Origin: an uncultured Muribaculaceae bacterium
GTDB taxonomy: Bacteria > Bacteroidota > Bacteroidia > Bacteroidales > Muribaculaceae
Direction of reading: 5' to 3'
Length of the DNA: 44,462 nucleotides
Assembly: GCA_910584495.1 (NCBI GenBank)
Contig: CAJUAR010000016.1
Span: 1-44,462 of the forward strand
The translations under genes and the position numbers were made by a program. The notes beneath the pieces were generated by a model. That model had not been told where the DNA came from. It was given only the letters and a program-made list of their open reading frames with translations, and made no database searches. This document shows, in pieces, positions 1 to 7,346 of this stretch (position 1 is its first letter; every line of letters begins with the position of its first letter).

Positions 1-5
1 ATGAT

Positions 6-79
6 GGTCCGGTAGCTCAGCTGGATAGAGCATCTGCCTTCTAAGCAGACGGTCACGCGTTCGAATCGCGTCCGGATCA
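6..79 (+). tRNA. tRNA-Arg (anticodon UCU)
   Basis: The 74-nt cloverleaf is complete. The acceptor arms GGTCCGG and CCGGATC pair with one G-T wobble. There is a D-arm GCTC/GAGC, an anticodon stem TCTGC/GCAGA with loop CTTCTAA (anticodon TCT at 40-42), and a T-arm ACGCG/CGCGT with loop TTCGAAT. The discriminator is A79 and CCA is not encoded. It reads AGA arginine codons. Its promoter lies outside the window. Confidence 0.95.
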
Positions 80-96
80 CAATTTGATAAAATGTT

Positions 97-133
97 GGGA
101 ACGAGACTGCTGAATCTCGTTCCCGCTTTTTTT
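97..133 (+). terminator. Rho-independent terminator of the tRNA gene
   Basis: A perfect 10-bp stem GGGAACGAGA/TCTCGTTCCC (97-106 with 115-124) has an 8-nt loop and is followed by GC and seven T residues. It lies 17 nt after the tRNA. Confidence 0.9.
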
Positions 134-174
134 CTGTGATTGTGTCGGAGGGGTTCTTTCGGCGGTTTTCGGCA

Positions 175-918
175 TTAATACTTCACGTCCCAGAGGAAGA
201 GTGCTTCGGCGGGCATAGAGGTGCCAGCCGAACAGCGATTTTTGCAGTCGAGGATGCGGAGCACGTCTTGGGGTGGTATTTTGCCTCGCCCTACATCGAC
301 AAGTGTGCCTACGACTGCGCGAACCATATTGCGCAGAAAACGGTCGGCGGCAATTTCGAAGTACCACATTCCTTCGCGTTCGGGGCATGGATGCCAGGCT
401 GCCCGCCGCAGGTCGCAGATGTTTGTCTTCACATCTGTGTGTAGTTTGGAGAACGATGTGAAATCACGGATGCCCAGCATCAAGGCCGCAGCCCGGTTCA
501 TGGCCTCGAAATCGAGGCTCGGTGGTGCCGGCCATGCCATTCCCATGGCAAATGGATTTTTCCGGGTGGTGACAAAATAGCGGTATTCGCGCTCAGTGGC
601 ATCGAAGCGTGCATGAGCGTCGAAGGCCACAGGTTGGATATCGTAAATGGCTATGTCGGGTCCGAGCATGCTGTTTGCCGAGCGCAGCAGCATGTTAGGC
701 TTCAATGCATAGTCGTCGGGCATGTCGATGTGAGCCACCATTCGCCTGGCGTTGACACCGGCATCGGTACGCCCGGCACCGGTGACAGCAACTGGCTGTC
801 GAACAAGTACGGAGAGAACTTCTTCGAGGCGCCCTTGCACAGTGACCTGTCCCGGCTGCACCTGCCAGCCGTGGAATGGGGCTCCACGATATGCGAGCGT
901 CAGAAAATAGCGCATCAT
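175..918 (-). CDS. truA: tRNA pseudouridine(38-40) synthase TruA
   Basis: This enzyme isomerises uridines 38-40 in the anticodon stem-loop of tRNAs in the cytoplasm. The 247-residue length is normal for TruA. The family motif GAGRTDAGVNA is present, with the catalytic aspartate at D52. The N-terminal stretch RYFLTLAYRGAPFHGWQ and the later FLRNMVRAVVGTL block are also characteristic. The start ATG overlaps the speA stop as ATGA (915-918), so the two genes are translationally coupled. A second ATG follows directly, so the true start could be one codon later. The gene ends about 40 bp from the tRNA-Arg terminator, facing it. Confidence 0.95.
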   Translation of the reverse strand: MMRYFLTLAYRGAPFHGWQVQPGQVTVQGRLEEVLSVLVRQPVAVTGAGRTDAGVNARRMVAHIDMPDDYALKPNMLLRSANSMLGPDIAIYDIQPVAFDAHARFDATEREYRYFVTTRKNPFAMGMAWPAPPSLDFEAMNRAAALMLGIRDFTSFSKLHTDVKTNICDLRRAAWHPCPEREGMWYFEIAADRFLRNMVRAVVGTLVDVGRGKIPPQDVLRILDCKNRCSAGTSMPAEALFLWDVKY

Positions 919-2807
919 TCAAGATATGTGTAGCCGAAAAGGCCGGCACGGTATGTGCTGATAAAGTCGCGGCCTTCCTCGGGGGTTATGGTGCCGGCTT
1001 TCATGCTTGCCGTCACCCATGTTTCGAGGTTCCGAACCAGTTTTTTTGCATTGAACTGCACATAGTCGAGAACTTCGTCGACTGTTTCGCCCTCGATTAC
1101 TTGCTCAATTTCGTAATGGTCCTTATAGACAGCGATGTGCACGGCATTGGTGTCGCCAAATAGGTTGTGCATGTCGCCGAGAATTTCCTGATAAGCCCCG
1201 ACAAGGAACACGCCCAGATAGTAATGCTCTCCAGCCTTGATTGCGTGAACGGGCAGCGACATAGAAGTGCCTTGAGGCGATATGAACTGGGCAATTTTGC
1301 CGTCGCTGTCGCAGGTAATGTCCTGAATGGTGCAGTTGCGCGTTGGTTTTTCATCAAGACGGCTGATGGGCACAATGGGGAACAGCTGGTCTATGGCCCA
1401 TGCATCGGGCAGGCTCTGGAAAAGCGAGAAATTGCAGAAGTACTTGTCGGGCAGCATCTTGGAAATCTTTCGGAGTTCCTCGGGGATGTGCTTCATGTTG
1501 TCGGCAATCTCGCCAACTTCGCGAGCTATGCTCCAGAATAGTTTTTCGATCTGGGCACGTGTTTTGAGGTCGAGCATGCCGAGGCTGAAAAGGTCGAGGG
1601 CTTCTTCTCGAATCTGGAGGGCATCGTGCCAGCTTTCGAAGATTCGCTGGCTGTCGAGGTTGTCCCAGATTTCGTAAAGTTCTTTTGTCAGCTCATGGGC
1701 CTCGGGGCCGATTTCCTCACTGTCGCGCCATTCGGGCAGGTGAGTTGTTTCGAGAACCTCGAAAATGAGAATTGAATGATGTGCCGTGAGCGAACGGCCG
1801 CTCTCAGTGATGATGTTTGGCTGTTTGAACTTGTTTTTTTGGCACACATCTACGATTGCCGACACGGCGTCGTTGGCATATTCCTGGATGGAATAGTTCA
1901 TTGAGCTTTCCGACGACGAGCTGCGTGTGCCGTCGTAGTCCACGCCCAGGCCGCCGCCAATGTCGATAAACTCTATGCTGAAGCCCAGCTTGGACAGCTG
2001 GACAAAGAACTGGGTGGCTTCGCGAAGAGCGTTTTTGATGACGCGAATCTTGTTGATTTGGCTGCCAATGTGGAAGTGGATTAGCTTGAGGCAGTCCTTA
2101 AGGTCGCGTTTTTCGAGCAAGTCGATGGCTTCGAGAAGCTCGGAGGAGTTGAGGCCGAATTTGCTCACGTCGCCACCGCTTTCGCTCCATTTGCCCGAGC
2201 CTGTGCTCGAAAGCTTGATGCGGATGCCCACGTTTGGACGTACTTTCAGACGGCGGCTGATGTCGGCAATCATGCGCAGTTCGTTGATTTTTTCCACCAC
2301 CAGATATATGCGACGGCCCATTTTCTGAGCAAGAAGCGCCAGCTCGATATAGCTTTCGTCCTTGTAGCCGTTGCAGATAATCAGGGCATTTTCGGCAATG
2401 TTTGTGGCCAGCACGGCATGCAGCTCGGGCTTGGAGCCGGCTTCGAGGCCTATATTGAATTTTTTGCCGTAGCTTACAATTTCTTCCACCACCTGGCGCA
2501 TCTGGTTCACCTTTATGGGGTAGATCATATAATTGCTCGCCGTGTATTCGTATTGTTCTGCTGCCTGTGCAAAACAGCGTGATATTTTTTCGATGCGGTT
2601 GTCGAGGATGTCGGGGAAGCGCAGTAGCACCGGGGCCGAGATGTCGCGAATCTGGAGTTCGTCGATTACGTCCTTGAGGTCGACCGATGCGCATCCCTGT
2701 CGAGGGGTGACAGTGATGTGTCCTTTTTCGTTGACCGAAAAATAGTTGCGGCCCCAACCGGGGATATTATACAGCTCCTCGCTGTCCTCTATACGCCATT
2801 TTCTCAT
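915..2807 (-). CDS. speA: Biosynthetic arginine decarboxylase SpeA
   Basis: This PLP-dependent enzyme decarboxylates arginine to agmatine, the first step of the agmatine route to putrescine and spermidine. At 630 residues it has the usual family size. The PLP lysine is K99 in YPIKVNQ. Other SpeA signatures are GIRIKLSSTGSGKW, the HFHIGSQ block, and DIGGGLGVDYDGTRS. The reading frame stays open to 2882, but that upstream start would be TTG and would lie upstream of a -7 promoter element at 2840-2848. The ATG at 2807 is therefore the likely start, with a leader of about 25-30 nt. The gene is coupled to truA by a 4-nt overlap. Confidence 0.95.
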   Translation of the reverse strand: MRKWRIEDSEELYNIPGWGRNYFSVNEKGHITVTPRQGCASVDLKDVIDELQIRDISAPVLLRFPDILDNRIEKISRCFAQAAEQYEYTASNYMIYPIKVNQMRQVVEEIVSYGKKFNIGLEAGSKPELHAVLATNIAENALIICNGYKDESYIELALLAQKMGRRIYLVVEKINELRMIADISRRLKVRPNVGIRIKLSSTGSGKWSESGGDVSKFGLNSSELLEAIDLLEKRDLKDCLKLIHFHIGSQINKIRVIKNALREATQFFVQLSKLGFSIEFIDIGGGLGVDYDGTRSSSSESSMNYSIQEYANDAVSAIVDVCQKNKFKQPNIITESGRSLTAHHSILIFEVLETTHLPEWRDSEEIGPEAHELTKELYEIWDNLDSQRIFESWHDALQIREEALDLFSLGMLDLKTRAQIEKLFWSIAREVGEIADNMKHIPEELRKISKMLPDKYFCNFSLFQSLPDAWAIDQLFPIVPISRLDEKPTRNCTIQDITCDSDGKIAQFISPQGTSMSLPVHAIKAGEHYYLGVFLVGAYQEILGDMHNLFGDTNAVHIAVYKDHYEIEQVIEGETVDEVLDYVQFNAKKLVRNLETWVTASMKAGTITPEEGRDFISTYRAGLFGYTYLE

Positions 2808-2839
2808 TTGTCTTTCCGGATATTGTTGTATTTTGTGTG

Positions 2840-2848
2840 CAAAAGTAG
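2840..2848 (-). promoter_or_regulatory. speA-truA promoter, -7 element
   Basis: The minus strand reads TACTTTTGC, a full match to the Bacteroides -7 consensus TAnnTTTG. It lies about 33 nt upstream of the speA ATG. A convincing -33 TTTG at the usual spacing is not seen. Its position decides the speA start. Confidence 0.65.
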
Positions 2849-2944
2849 CAATATTTTCTGACAAAAACATCTGTCGGCCCAATTACGTTTGTCTATATAG
2901 TGAATTTTATTACTGCCGATAGCCGCAGTTTCACAAATTGTGGC

Positions 2945-2953
2945 TAACTTTGC
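2945..2953 (+). promoter_or_regulatory. ompA-type gene promoter, -7 element
   Basis: TAACTTTGC matches TAnnTTTG and lies 27 nt before the lipoprotein start at 2980. The -33 region is weak. The speA and lipoprotein promoters are divergent, with about 95 bp between their -7 boxes. Confidence 0.6.
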
Positions 2954-2979
2954 AGTGCAATAATATAAAACATAGAACA

Positions 2980-3834
2980 ATGAAAACACTTAGTTTAGCA
3001 GTTATCTCTTTGTCGCTTGTTCTGATAAGTGGATGCGTAAGCAAAAAGCAATACGCCGAGCTTGAGGCCCAGCATCGACAGCTTAGCCAGGACTATACCA
3101 CGCTGACAAACAACTACAATGCGGCTCAAGGCAATGTGCAGACTATCAATGCTCTCCTCGAGCAGGAACGCAAAAACAATGCCGAGCTCAAACGCAACTA
3201 TGCCAACATGCAGAGCACTCTCGACCGCTCCATACAGCAGAACGCCCAGGGCAATGTCAACATCTCCAAACTTGTTGACCAAATCAACGCCTCCAACAAA
3301 TATATCCGCCAGCTCGTGCAGGCAAAGAGCAAGAGCGATTCGCTCAATCTTACACTTGTCACAAACCTCACACGCTCGCTCACACCCCTCGAAAGCGACG
3401 AGGTGAATGTGAAAGTGCTCAAAGGTGTGGTATATATATCCTTGGCCGACAACATGCTATTTGAAACCGGAAAATACGATGTCAACGCCCGCGCCATGCA
3501 GACCCTTGGCAAAATTGCCAAAATCATCAAGGACTACCGCGATTACGACGTGCTTGTTGAAGGCAACACCGACCCTGTGCCAATCCATCGCGAAAATATC
3601 CGCAACAACTGGGACCTTTCGGCACTCCGTGCATCGTCTATTGTGCAGGTGCTCCAAAACGATTTCGGCGTAAATCCCTCGCGCATGACAGCCGGAGGAC
3701 GTGGCGAATACAATCCCATTGCCGATAACGACACCGAGCTTGGACGTCAGCGCAACCGCCGCACCGAAATCATCATCACTCCCAAACTCGACCAGTTCCT
3801 CGAACTTATCGACAAAGCTCCGGAAAACGATTAA
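2980..3834 (+). CDS. OmpA family lipoprotein (peptidoglycan-associated)
   Basis: This is a 284-residue lipoprotein. Its N-terminus ends in a lipobox (LISGC, lipidated C19). A long polar alpha-helical or coiled-coil segment (about residues 22-110) follows, rich in Q, N, L and E. An OmpA-like domain occupies about residues 165-275. Within it, the GNTDPVPI, NWDLSALRA and GRGEYNPIADND blocks and the terminal GRQRNRRTEI are the family's peptidoglycan-binding elements. By family knowledge it tethers the outer membrane to the cell wall. The frame opens at 2938, but that start would precede the -7 element at 2945, so ATG 2980 is preferred. It is monocistronic and closed by a strong terminator. Confidence 0.9.
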   Translation: MKTLSLAVISLSLVLISGCVSKKQYAELEAQHRQLSQDYTTLTNNYNAAQGNVQTINALLEQERKNNAELKRNYANMQSTLDRSIQQNAQGNVNISKLVDQINASNKYIRQLVQAKSKSDSLNLTLVTNLTRSLTPLESDEVNVKVLKGVVYISLADNMLFETGKYDVNARAMQTLGKIAKIIKDYRDYDVLVEGNTDPVPIHRENIRNNWDLSALRASSIVQVLQNDFGVNPSRMTAGGRGEYNPIADNDTELGRQRNRRTEIIITPKLDQFLELIDKAPEND

Positions 3835-3858
3835 ATAGTCCAACATAGAAGAAACTTT

Positions 3859-3891
3859 ACGAGCGTGAAGCTTTGCTTCGCGCTCGTTTTT
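3859..3891 (+). terminator. Rho-independent terminator after the OmpA-type lipoprotein gene
   Basis: A 12-bp stem ACGAGCGTGAAG/CTTCGCGCTCGT (one G-T pair) with loop CTTTG is followed by a T run. I see no gene or clear signal in the next 170 bp (3892-4061). Confidence 0.9.
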
Positions 3892-4061
3892 GCGTATGAC
3901 GGCATTTTATTTGCCAATGAAGTGGTCAATGCTGTGGAAATGCTTGTATATCAGATGGGTGTTTTAATATTGTATATGTCCCTTGTTTCTGCTTGTCGTT
4001 TGCAAAAATTAAGGTTAGGAAAGTTAGTTTCTTCGCAGAAAATACAACTTTTACAGAAATG

Positions 4062-4094
4062 TTTGTTCGCTATAGATTTTTTTTGTAATTTTGC
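4062..4094 (+). promoter_or_regulatory. Strong primary-sigma promoter for structured RNA copy A
   Basis: The -33 element TTTG (4062-4065), a 20-bp spacer and the -7 element TAATTTTGC (4086-4094) form a complete match to the Bacteroides consensus. Transcription would start around 4098-4101, at the first base-paired element of the RNA. Confidence 0.85.
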
Positions 4095-4098
4095 GGAT

Positions 4099-4443
4099 GC
4101 AGGCCGAAAAGCGGAAGCCCGGTCAAGGGCAGAGTGGGAGGGCCTGTAAATAAAACAGAGAAGAGTTCTCTTCAAAGACATATTGAAAAAGCGTTTACTC
4201 GACGCTCTTTCCTGACGACTTGAAACTTCGCAAACTTCAGAATTGGTCGGGAATGCAGCAACAGTAGATGGCTTATGTGGGTATGTAAATCATTGTCTAT
4301 AGTGATACGGGTGTATCGCCATAGGTACATGTTTCATATTTGCGTGAGGCTTCTGCAGTTGCTCGTTCTACCAATTCGGGCAATGCGAAGGCCTCAAGTC
4401 GTGAGAACGAGTAACAAGTATGGCTCTCACGCTTTTGTTTTTT
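4099..4443 (+). ncRNA. Structured RNA, copy A (unnamed; homologue at 38214-38510)
   Basis: This roughly 345-nt region has no credible ORF. Visible helices in order: GCAGGCC (4099-4105) with GGCCTGT (4141-4147), enclosing a GCCC/GGGC hairpin; an AGCGT/ACGCT hairpin after AAAA; GATAC/GTATC; then a terminal domain closed by GCGTGAG (4342-4348) with CTCACGC (4426-4432). Inside that domain an 11-bp helix GTTGCTCGTTC (4358-4368)/GAACGAGTAAC (4405-4415) encloses the conserved loop block GGGCAATGC-N-AAGGCCT. A T-rich run (4433-4443) follows the closing stem, so the 3' domain doubles as a terminator. The same order of elements occurs at 38214-38510 with compensatory changes. It starts at its own promoter and ends 45 nt before the next gene, for which I find no other promoter. 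It may be a leader/attenuator or an independent sRNA. Confidence 0.8.
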
Positions 4444-4487
4444 AACCCACGCCATAAGGGGAGCAGGGCGGAATGAAGTAATCAACT

Positions 4488-5366
4488 ATGCTATTCAAAA
4501 AACTTTGTGTTGTGATAGTGGCTATTGTTTTGGCCGCTCTTCCGGCAGTGGCCGACAATTGGATTATGGTGCTCAACACCGATGATGGTTGGACCCTCGA
4601 CAATGAAACCGTGTCCGTTTCCTATTCTTTCGACAGAAATGTGACACGCACAGGTGCCTATGTTCAGCCGATATCTTGTGAACCAAAAATCGTTGCGAAA
4701 ATCAAAAACAACACCGACGAGTTTATCTATATCGACTTGTCGAAGACCTATATCACCCGTAACGGTGAGGCCGAAATCTATCAGAACATCGTGGCTATGT
4801 CGACCGACGCCACAAAGGATAAGAAGGATGGCGAAGAGGGAAGCACCAATAAACTCTCCCAAAGTGTTATGCCTGTGCCGCCGCATGCTTCCAAAACTTT
4901 CACATTCCCCATATTCCCTGCAAAACAGGACAGCTATGACGGTCTTGTGAAGTATTATGAATATTATAAATATTTCTACTATAAACCTTCAGACACGGTA
5001 TATCTCAACGAAGTCTTTGAATATAATGTAGATAACTCGCCTATCCGTGCATTTATCTCTTTCTCTTATTCCACAACAGAGCAAGGCGAAAAACCGGTGA
5101 GGGTTAACAAGGAATTCTATGTAAGTTTTGTAGCTGCTGTCAATAATACAAAACCTAAAGATTTCGAATCCGTTCTTCCTGAAGCAGACAATTATAATTG
5201 GTTTACGATGGAGGCATACCAGTCCTTCGAAAAGAAGAAGGCTCAGAAGTCTGACAAAAAAGACAAGAAAGACAAGAAAGACAAGAAAGATAAGAAAGAT
5301 AAGAAAGATAAGAAAAAGGATAAAAAAAGTGGCATGGGTTCGGCCCTGCTTGGAGGTCGTCGCTAA
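4488..5366 (+). CDS. Secreted protein of unknown function with lysine-rich tail
   Basis: I do not recognise this 292-residue protein. It has a signal peptide with probable cleavage after A22 (AVA|DN). The globular part (about residues 23-245) is rich in Y, T and beta-type alternation and ends in a conserved-looking region (NYNWFTMEAYQ). The C-terminal part (about residues 248-280) is almost entirely K and D, built from (D-K-K)n repeats encoded by a 9-bp DNA repeat, then SGMGSALLGGRR. The basic tail could bind nucleic acid, LPS or peptidoglycan, but that is only inference. It is the first gene of a seven-gene run in which every product is predicted to be exported. It starts 45 nt after the terminator-like end of structured RNA A. 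Confidence 0.85.
   Translation: MLFKKLCVVIVAIVLAALPAVADNWIMVLNTDDGWTLDNETVSVSYSFDRNVTRTGAYVQPISCEPKIVAKIKNNTDEFIYIDLSKTYITRNGEAEIYQNIVAMSTDATKDKKDGEEGSTNKLSQSVMPVPPHASKTFTFPIFPAKQDSYDGLVKYYEYYKYFYYKPSDTVYLNEVFEYNVDNSPIRAFISFSYSTTEQGEKPVRVNKEFYVSFVAAVNNTKPKDFESVLPEADNYNWFTMEAYQSFEKKKAQKSDKKDKKDKKDKKDKKDKKDKKKDKKSGMGSALLGGRR
5253..5315 (+). repeat. 9-bp coding microsatellite, seven tandem units
   Basis: Seven consecutive units of GAYAARAAA (GACAAAAAA, then GACAAGAAA and GATAAGAAA versions) encode D-K-K repeats near the C-terminus of the preceding secreted protein. The unit is a multiple of three, so slippage would change tail length without a frameshift. Confidence 0.9.
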
Positions 5367-5378
5367 ATTCTCGCGATT

Positions 5379-5873
5379 ATGAACAAGCTGTTTCTATCGC
5401 TTATTATCACCCTTTTATGCATGTCCATGCCGCAGTGGGCCGGAGCAAAGGAAAAGCCTGAGGACGCACTCTTCAACAACTACACTATTGCAAGTGCCGG
5501 CAGCAGTGCTTCGGATGGCTGCTATCTGGTGCGCGTTAATGTAACGACCAAGAATGCGCGACTTAGCGATGCCGACCTGGCACGCTGCGCAGTGCATGGT
5601 GTGCTATTCAAGGGTTTCAGCGGCGATAATCGCCATTTTGAGAAACCTCTTGCCGGCAATGCCGCTGTAGAAGTTCAGAACGAAGAGTATTTCAAGAAAT
5701 TCTTTGAGAATCAAGCGGCAAGCTATGCCGAACTTCTTCCCACAAGCCGTTCTGTCACCAAGATGGACAAGAAACGATATGTTGTCAGCCAGGTGGTGGA
5801 GGTGCGAAAAGACCAGTTGCGCCACACTCTTCAAGATGCCGGTGTGATTCGAGGTCTTAATAGTGCTTTCTAA
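5379..5873 (+). CDS. Small secreted protein, paralogous to the next gene product
   Basis: This is a 164-residue protein with a signal peptide (cleavage about A23, AGA|KE). I cannot name the family. Comparison with the next gene product shows a shared core: a cysteine-containing helix (ADLARC), a hydrophobic strand followed by FKG, then a PL pair, N-E, and an FF pair. This suggests two diverged copies of one domain, in layout reminiscent of small periplasmic accessory domains of the LPP20/FlgO type. That comparison is inference. It starts 12 nt after the first gene of the run and ends 17 nt before the next. Confidence 0.85.
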   Translation: MNKLFLSLIITLLCMSMPQWAGAKEKPEDALFNNYTIASAGSSASDGCYLVRVNVTTKNARLSDADLARCAVHGVLFKGFSGDNRHFEKPLAGNAAVEVQNEEYFKKFFENQAASYAELLPTSRSVTKMDKKRYVVSQVVEVRKDQLRHTLQDAGVIRGLNSAF

Positions 5874-5890
5874 TTTAAACCTACTCTAAG

Positions 5891-6376
5891 ATGAAACTAT
5901 ACCTGACGTTGGCAGTGGTACTATCAATCTCTCTGGGCGGATGCCATTCCGCTCAGAAGATTGAATCTAATTATGGCAGTAAGTCGTTCGAAACCATGTG
6001 TGTAAGCTGCAACGGCACACAACAGACCGTGAGAGCATGGGGCAAAGGCAGGAACAAGGACCAAGCTTTGGACCAGTGCCGCAAACAAGCCCTGCGCGAC
6101 ATCATATTCAAGGGCATTACACTTGGAGAGCAAAGTTGTAATCGCCGCCCTTTGGTTGCCGAAGTCAATGCCGAAGAGCGTCATCGGGCCTTCTTTAGTG
6201 AATTTTTTGCCGACAAAGGCCGGTGGAAAAAATATGCTGTGCTCATCAACAAAGATGGAGCAAAACCGGTTTCAAAAAACTATGAGATTGAGACATGGGA
6301 ATCAACAGTTGCCGTAGATATTGCCGCCCTTGCAAAATATCTGCAAGAGCAAGGTCTGACAACCATTAACTACTAA
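5891..6376 (+). CDS. Small lipoprotein, paralogous to the preceding gene product
   Basis: This is a 161-residue lipoprotein: the signal ends in lipobox LGGC with lipidated C18. It has four further cysteines before residue 100, including a CVSC pair near residues 37-40 and one in the DQCRKQAL helix. It shares the FKG...RPL...N-E...FF pattern with the 5379-5873 product, so the two probably arose by duplication and may form a pair, one soluble and one lipid-anchored. No function is recognised. It belongs to the exported-protein run, with 13 nt to the following gene. Confidence 0.85.
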   Translation: MKLYLTLAVVLSISLGGCHSAQKIESNYGSKSFETMCVSCNGTQQTVRAWGKGRNKDQALDQCRKQALRDIIFKGITLGEQSCNRRPLVAEVNAEERHRAFFSEFFADKGRWKKYAVLINKDGAKPVSKNYEIETWESTVAVDIAALAKYLQEQGLTTINY

Positions 6377-6389
6377 TACCTAAGTATTT

Positions 6390-7346
6390 ATGAACATATT
6401 GAGGACGGCTTGCTTTGTGGCACTGTCGGCTATAGCACTTTTTGGTGCCGCGCAGGCCAAGAAACCCACGCTCATGGTGGTGCCGGCCGAAACGTGGTGT
6501 ATCCAAAACGGTTATTATACTGAAGAAAACAATCAAGGTCGATTGCAGAAATTAGTGGACTACGAACGAGCACTTCAGGAAAATTCTACTCTGCTCAATG
6601 TAATCACCAAAATTGGCGAACTCATGGCCGAGCAGGGTTTTCCGCTCAAAGACATGGCTTCGGAGCTGCGAAATGTCAACCGCGCCTCTGTAGAAGACGA
6701 TATGACGCAGAGTGCCACATCGGGCAGTGCGCTTGCCGAAACACCGTTGGAACGTTTGTCGCGGCGCGCCAAGGCCGACATACTCCTTGAAGTGGCTTGG
6801 AAAACTCAGGCAATGGGCCCCAAGAAGTCTGTCACATACACGTTGCGCGGCATCGATTCATATACAAACAAGCAAGTCGCAGCCGCTCAGGGTACGGGAC
6901 CACAGTCGATGAGCGCATCTGAGGAACTTCTCCTCGAAGAGGCAGTCGTTGGCAAAATGGACAATTTCATCGCACAGCTCCAGTCTCATTTCGACGATAT
7001 GTTGGAGAACGGACGCGAGATAATTGTGAGAGTGCAGGTTTTCGACAATGGTTCCGGACTGTCGATGGAAAGCGAATATGGCGGTGAAGAGCTCACCGAT
7101 GTTATCGATAAGTGGATGAATGACAACACTGTCAATCACCGTTACAGTCTTTCGGATGCGGGCGAAAACTCGCTTATGTTCGAGCAAGTGCGCATACCCC
7201 TCTACAAACCGAATGGTTCATCGATGGACACACGTCAGTTTGTGACACAGCTTCGCCGCTTCCTTGCGGCTCAACCCTACGGCATTACATCCAAAATTGT
7301 TACCAAAGGTCTTGGACAAGCAAATCTAATACTTGGTGAAAAATGA
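6390..7346 (+). CDS. Exported protein, DUF6175-like
   Basis: This 318-residue protein has a signal peptide (cleavage after A23, AQA|KK). The mature part begins KKPTLMVVPAETWC. Further landmarks are ALQENSTLLNVITKIGELM, a KADILLEVAW strand, GPKKSVTYTLRGIDSYTNK, SEYGGEELTDVIDKWM and a C-terminal KGLGQANLILGEK. From memory this order of motifs matches a Bacteroidetes family catalogued as DUF6175. I hold that assignment at moderate confidence, and no biochemical role is known to me. The KADILLEV and ...AAQGTG elements resemble CsgG/LPP20-type folds, which suggests envelope assembly, as inference only. The stop overlaps the next start as ATGA. Confidence 0.8.
   Translation: MNILRTACFVALSAIALFGAAQAKKPTLMVVPAETWCIQNGYYTEENNQGRLQKLVDYERALQENSTLLNVITKIGELMAEQGFPLKDMASELRNVNRASVEDDMTQSATSGSALAETPLERLSRRAKADILLEVAWKTQAMGPKKSVTYTLRGIDSYTNKQVAAAQGTGPQSMSASEELLLEEAVVGKMDNFIAQLQSHFDDMLENGREIIVRVQVFDNGSGLSMESEYGGEELTDVIDKWMNDNTVNHRYSLSDAGENSLMFEQVRIPLYKPNGSSMDTRQFVTQLRRFLAAQPYGITSKIVTKGLGQANLILGEK

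Noticed and set aside
2804..2989. A 61-codon minus-strand ORF between speA and the OmpA-type gene
   Set aside because: It overlaps both divergent promoters and has no supporting features.
3951..4181. A 76-codon minus-strand ORF across the start of structured RNA A
   Set aside because: It has no promoter, no recognisable protein features, and it overlaps the conserved 5' hairpin and promoter of the RNA.
4099..4443. tmRNA, RNase P RNA, SRP RNA or 6S RNA
   Set aside because: None of the signature sequences I know for these RNAs is present, and two diverged copies in one window would be odd for a single-copy housekeeping RNA.
5253..5315. CRISPR array
   Set aside because: The 9-bp units have no spacers and are in frame inside a coding sequence.
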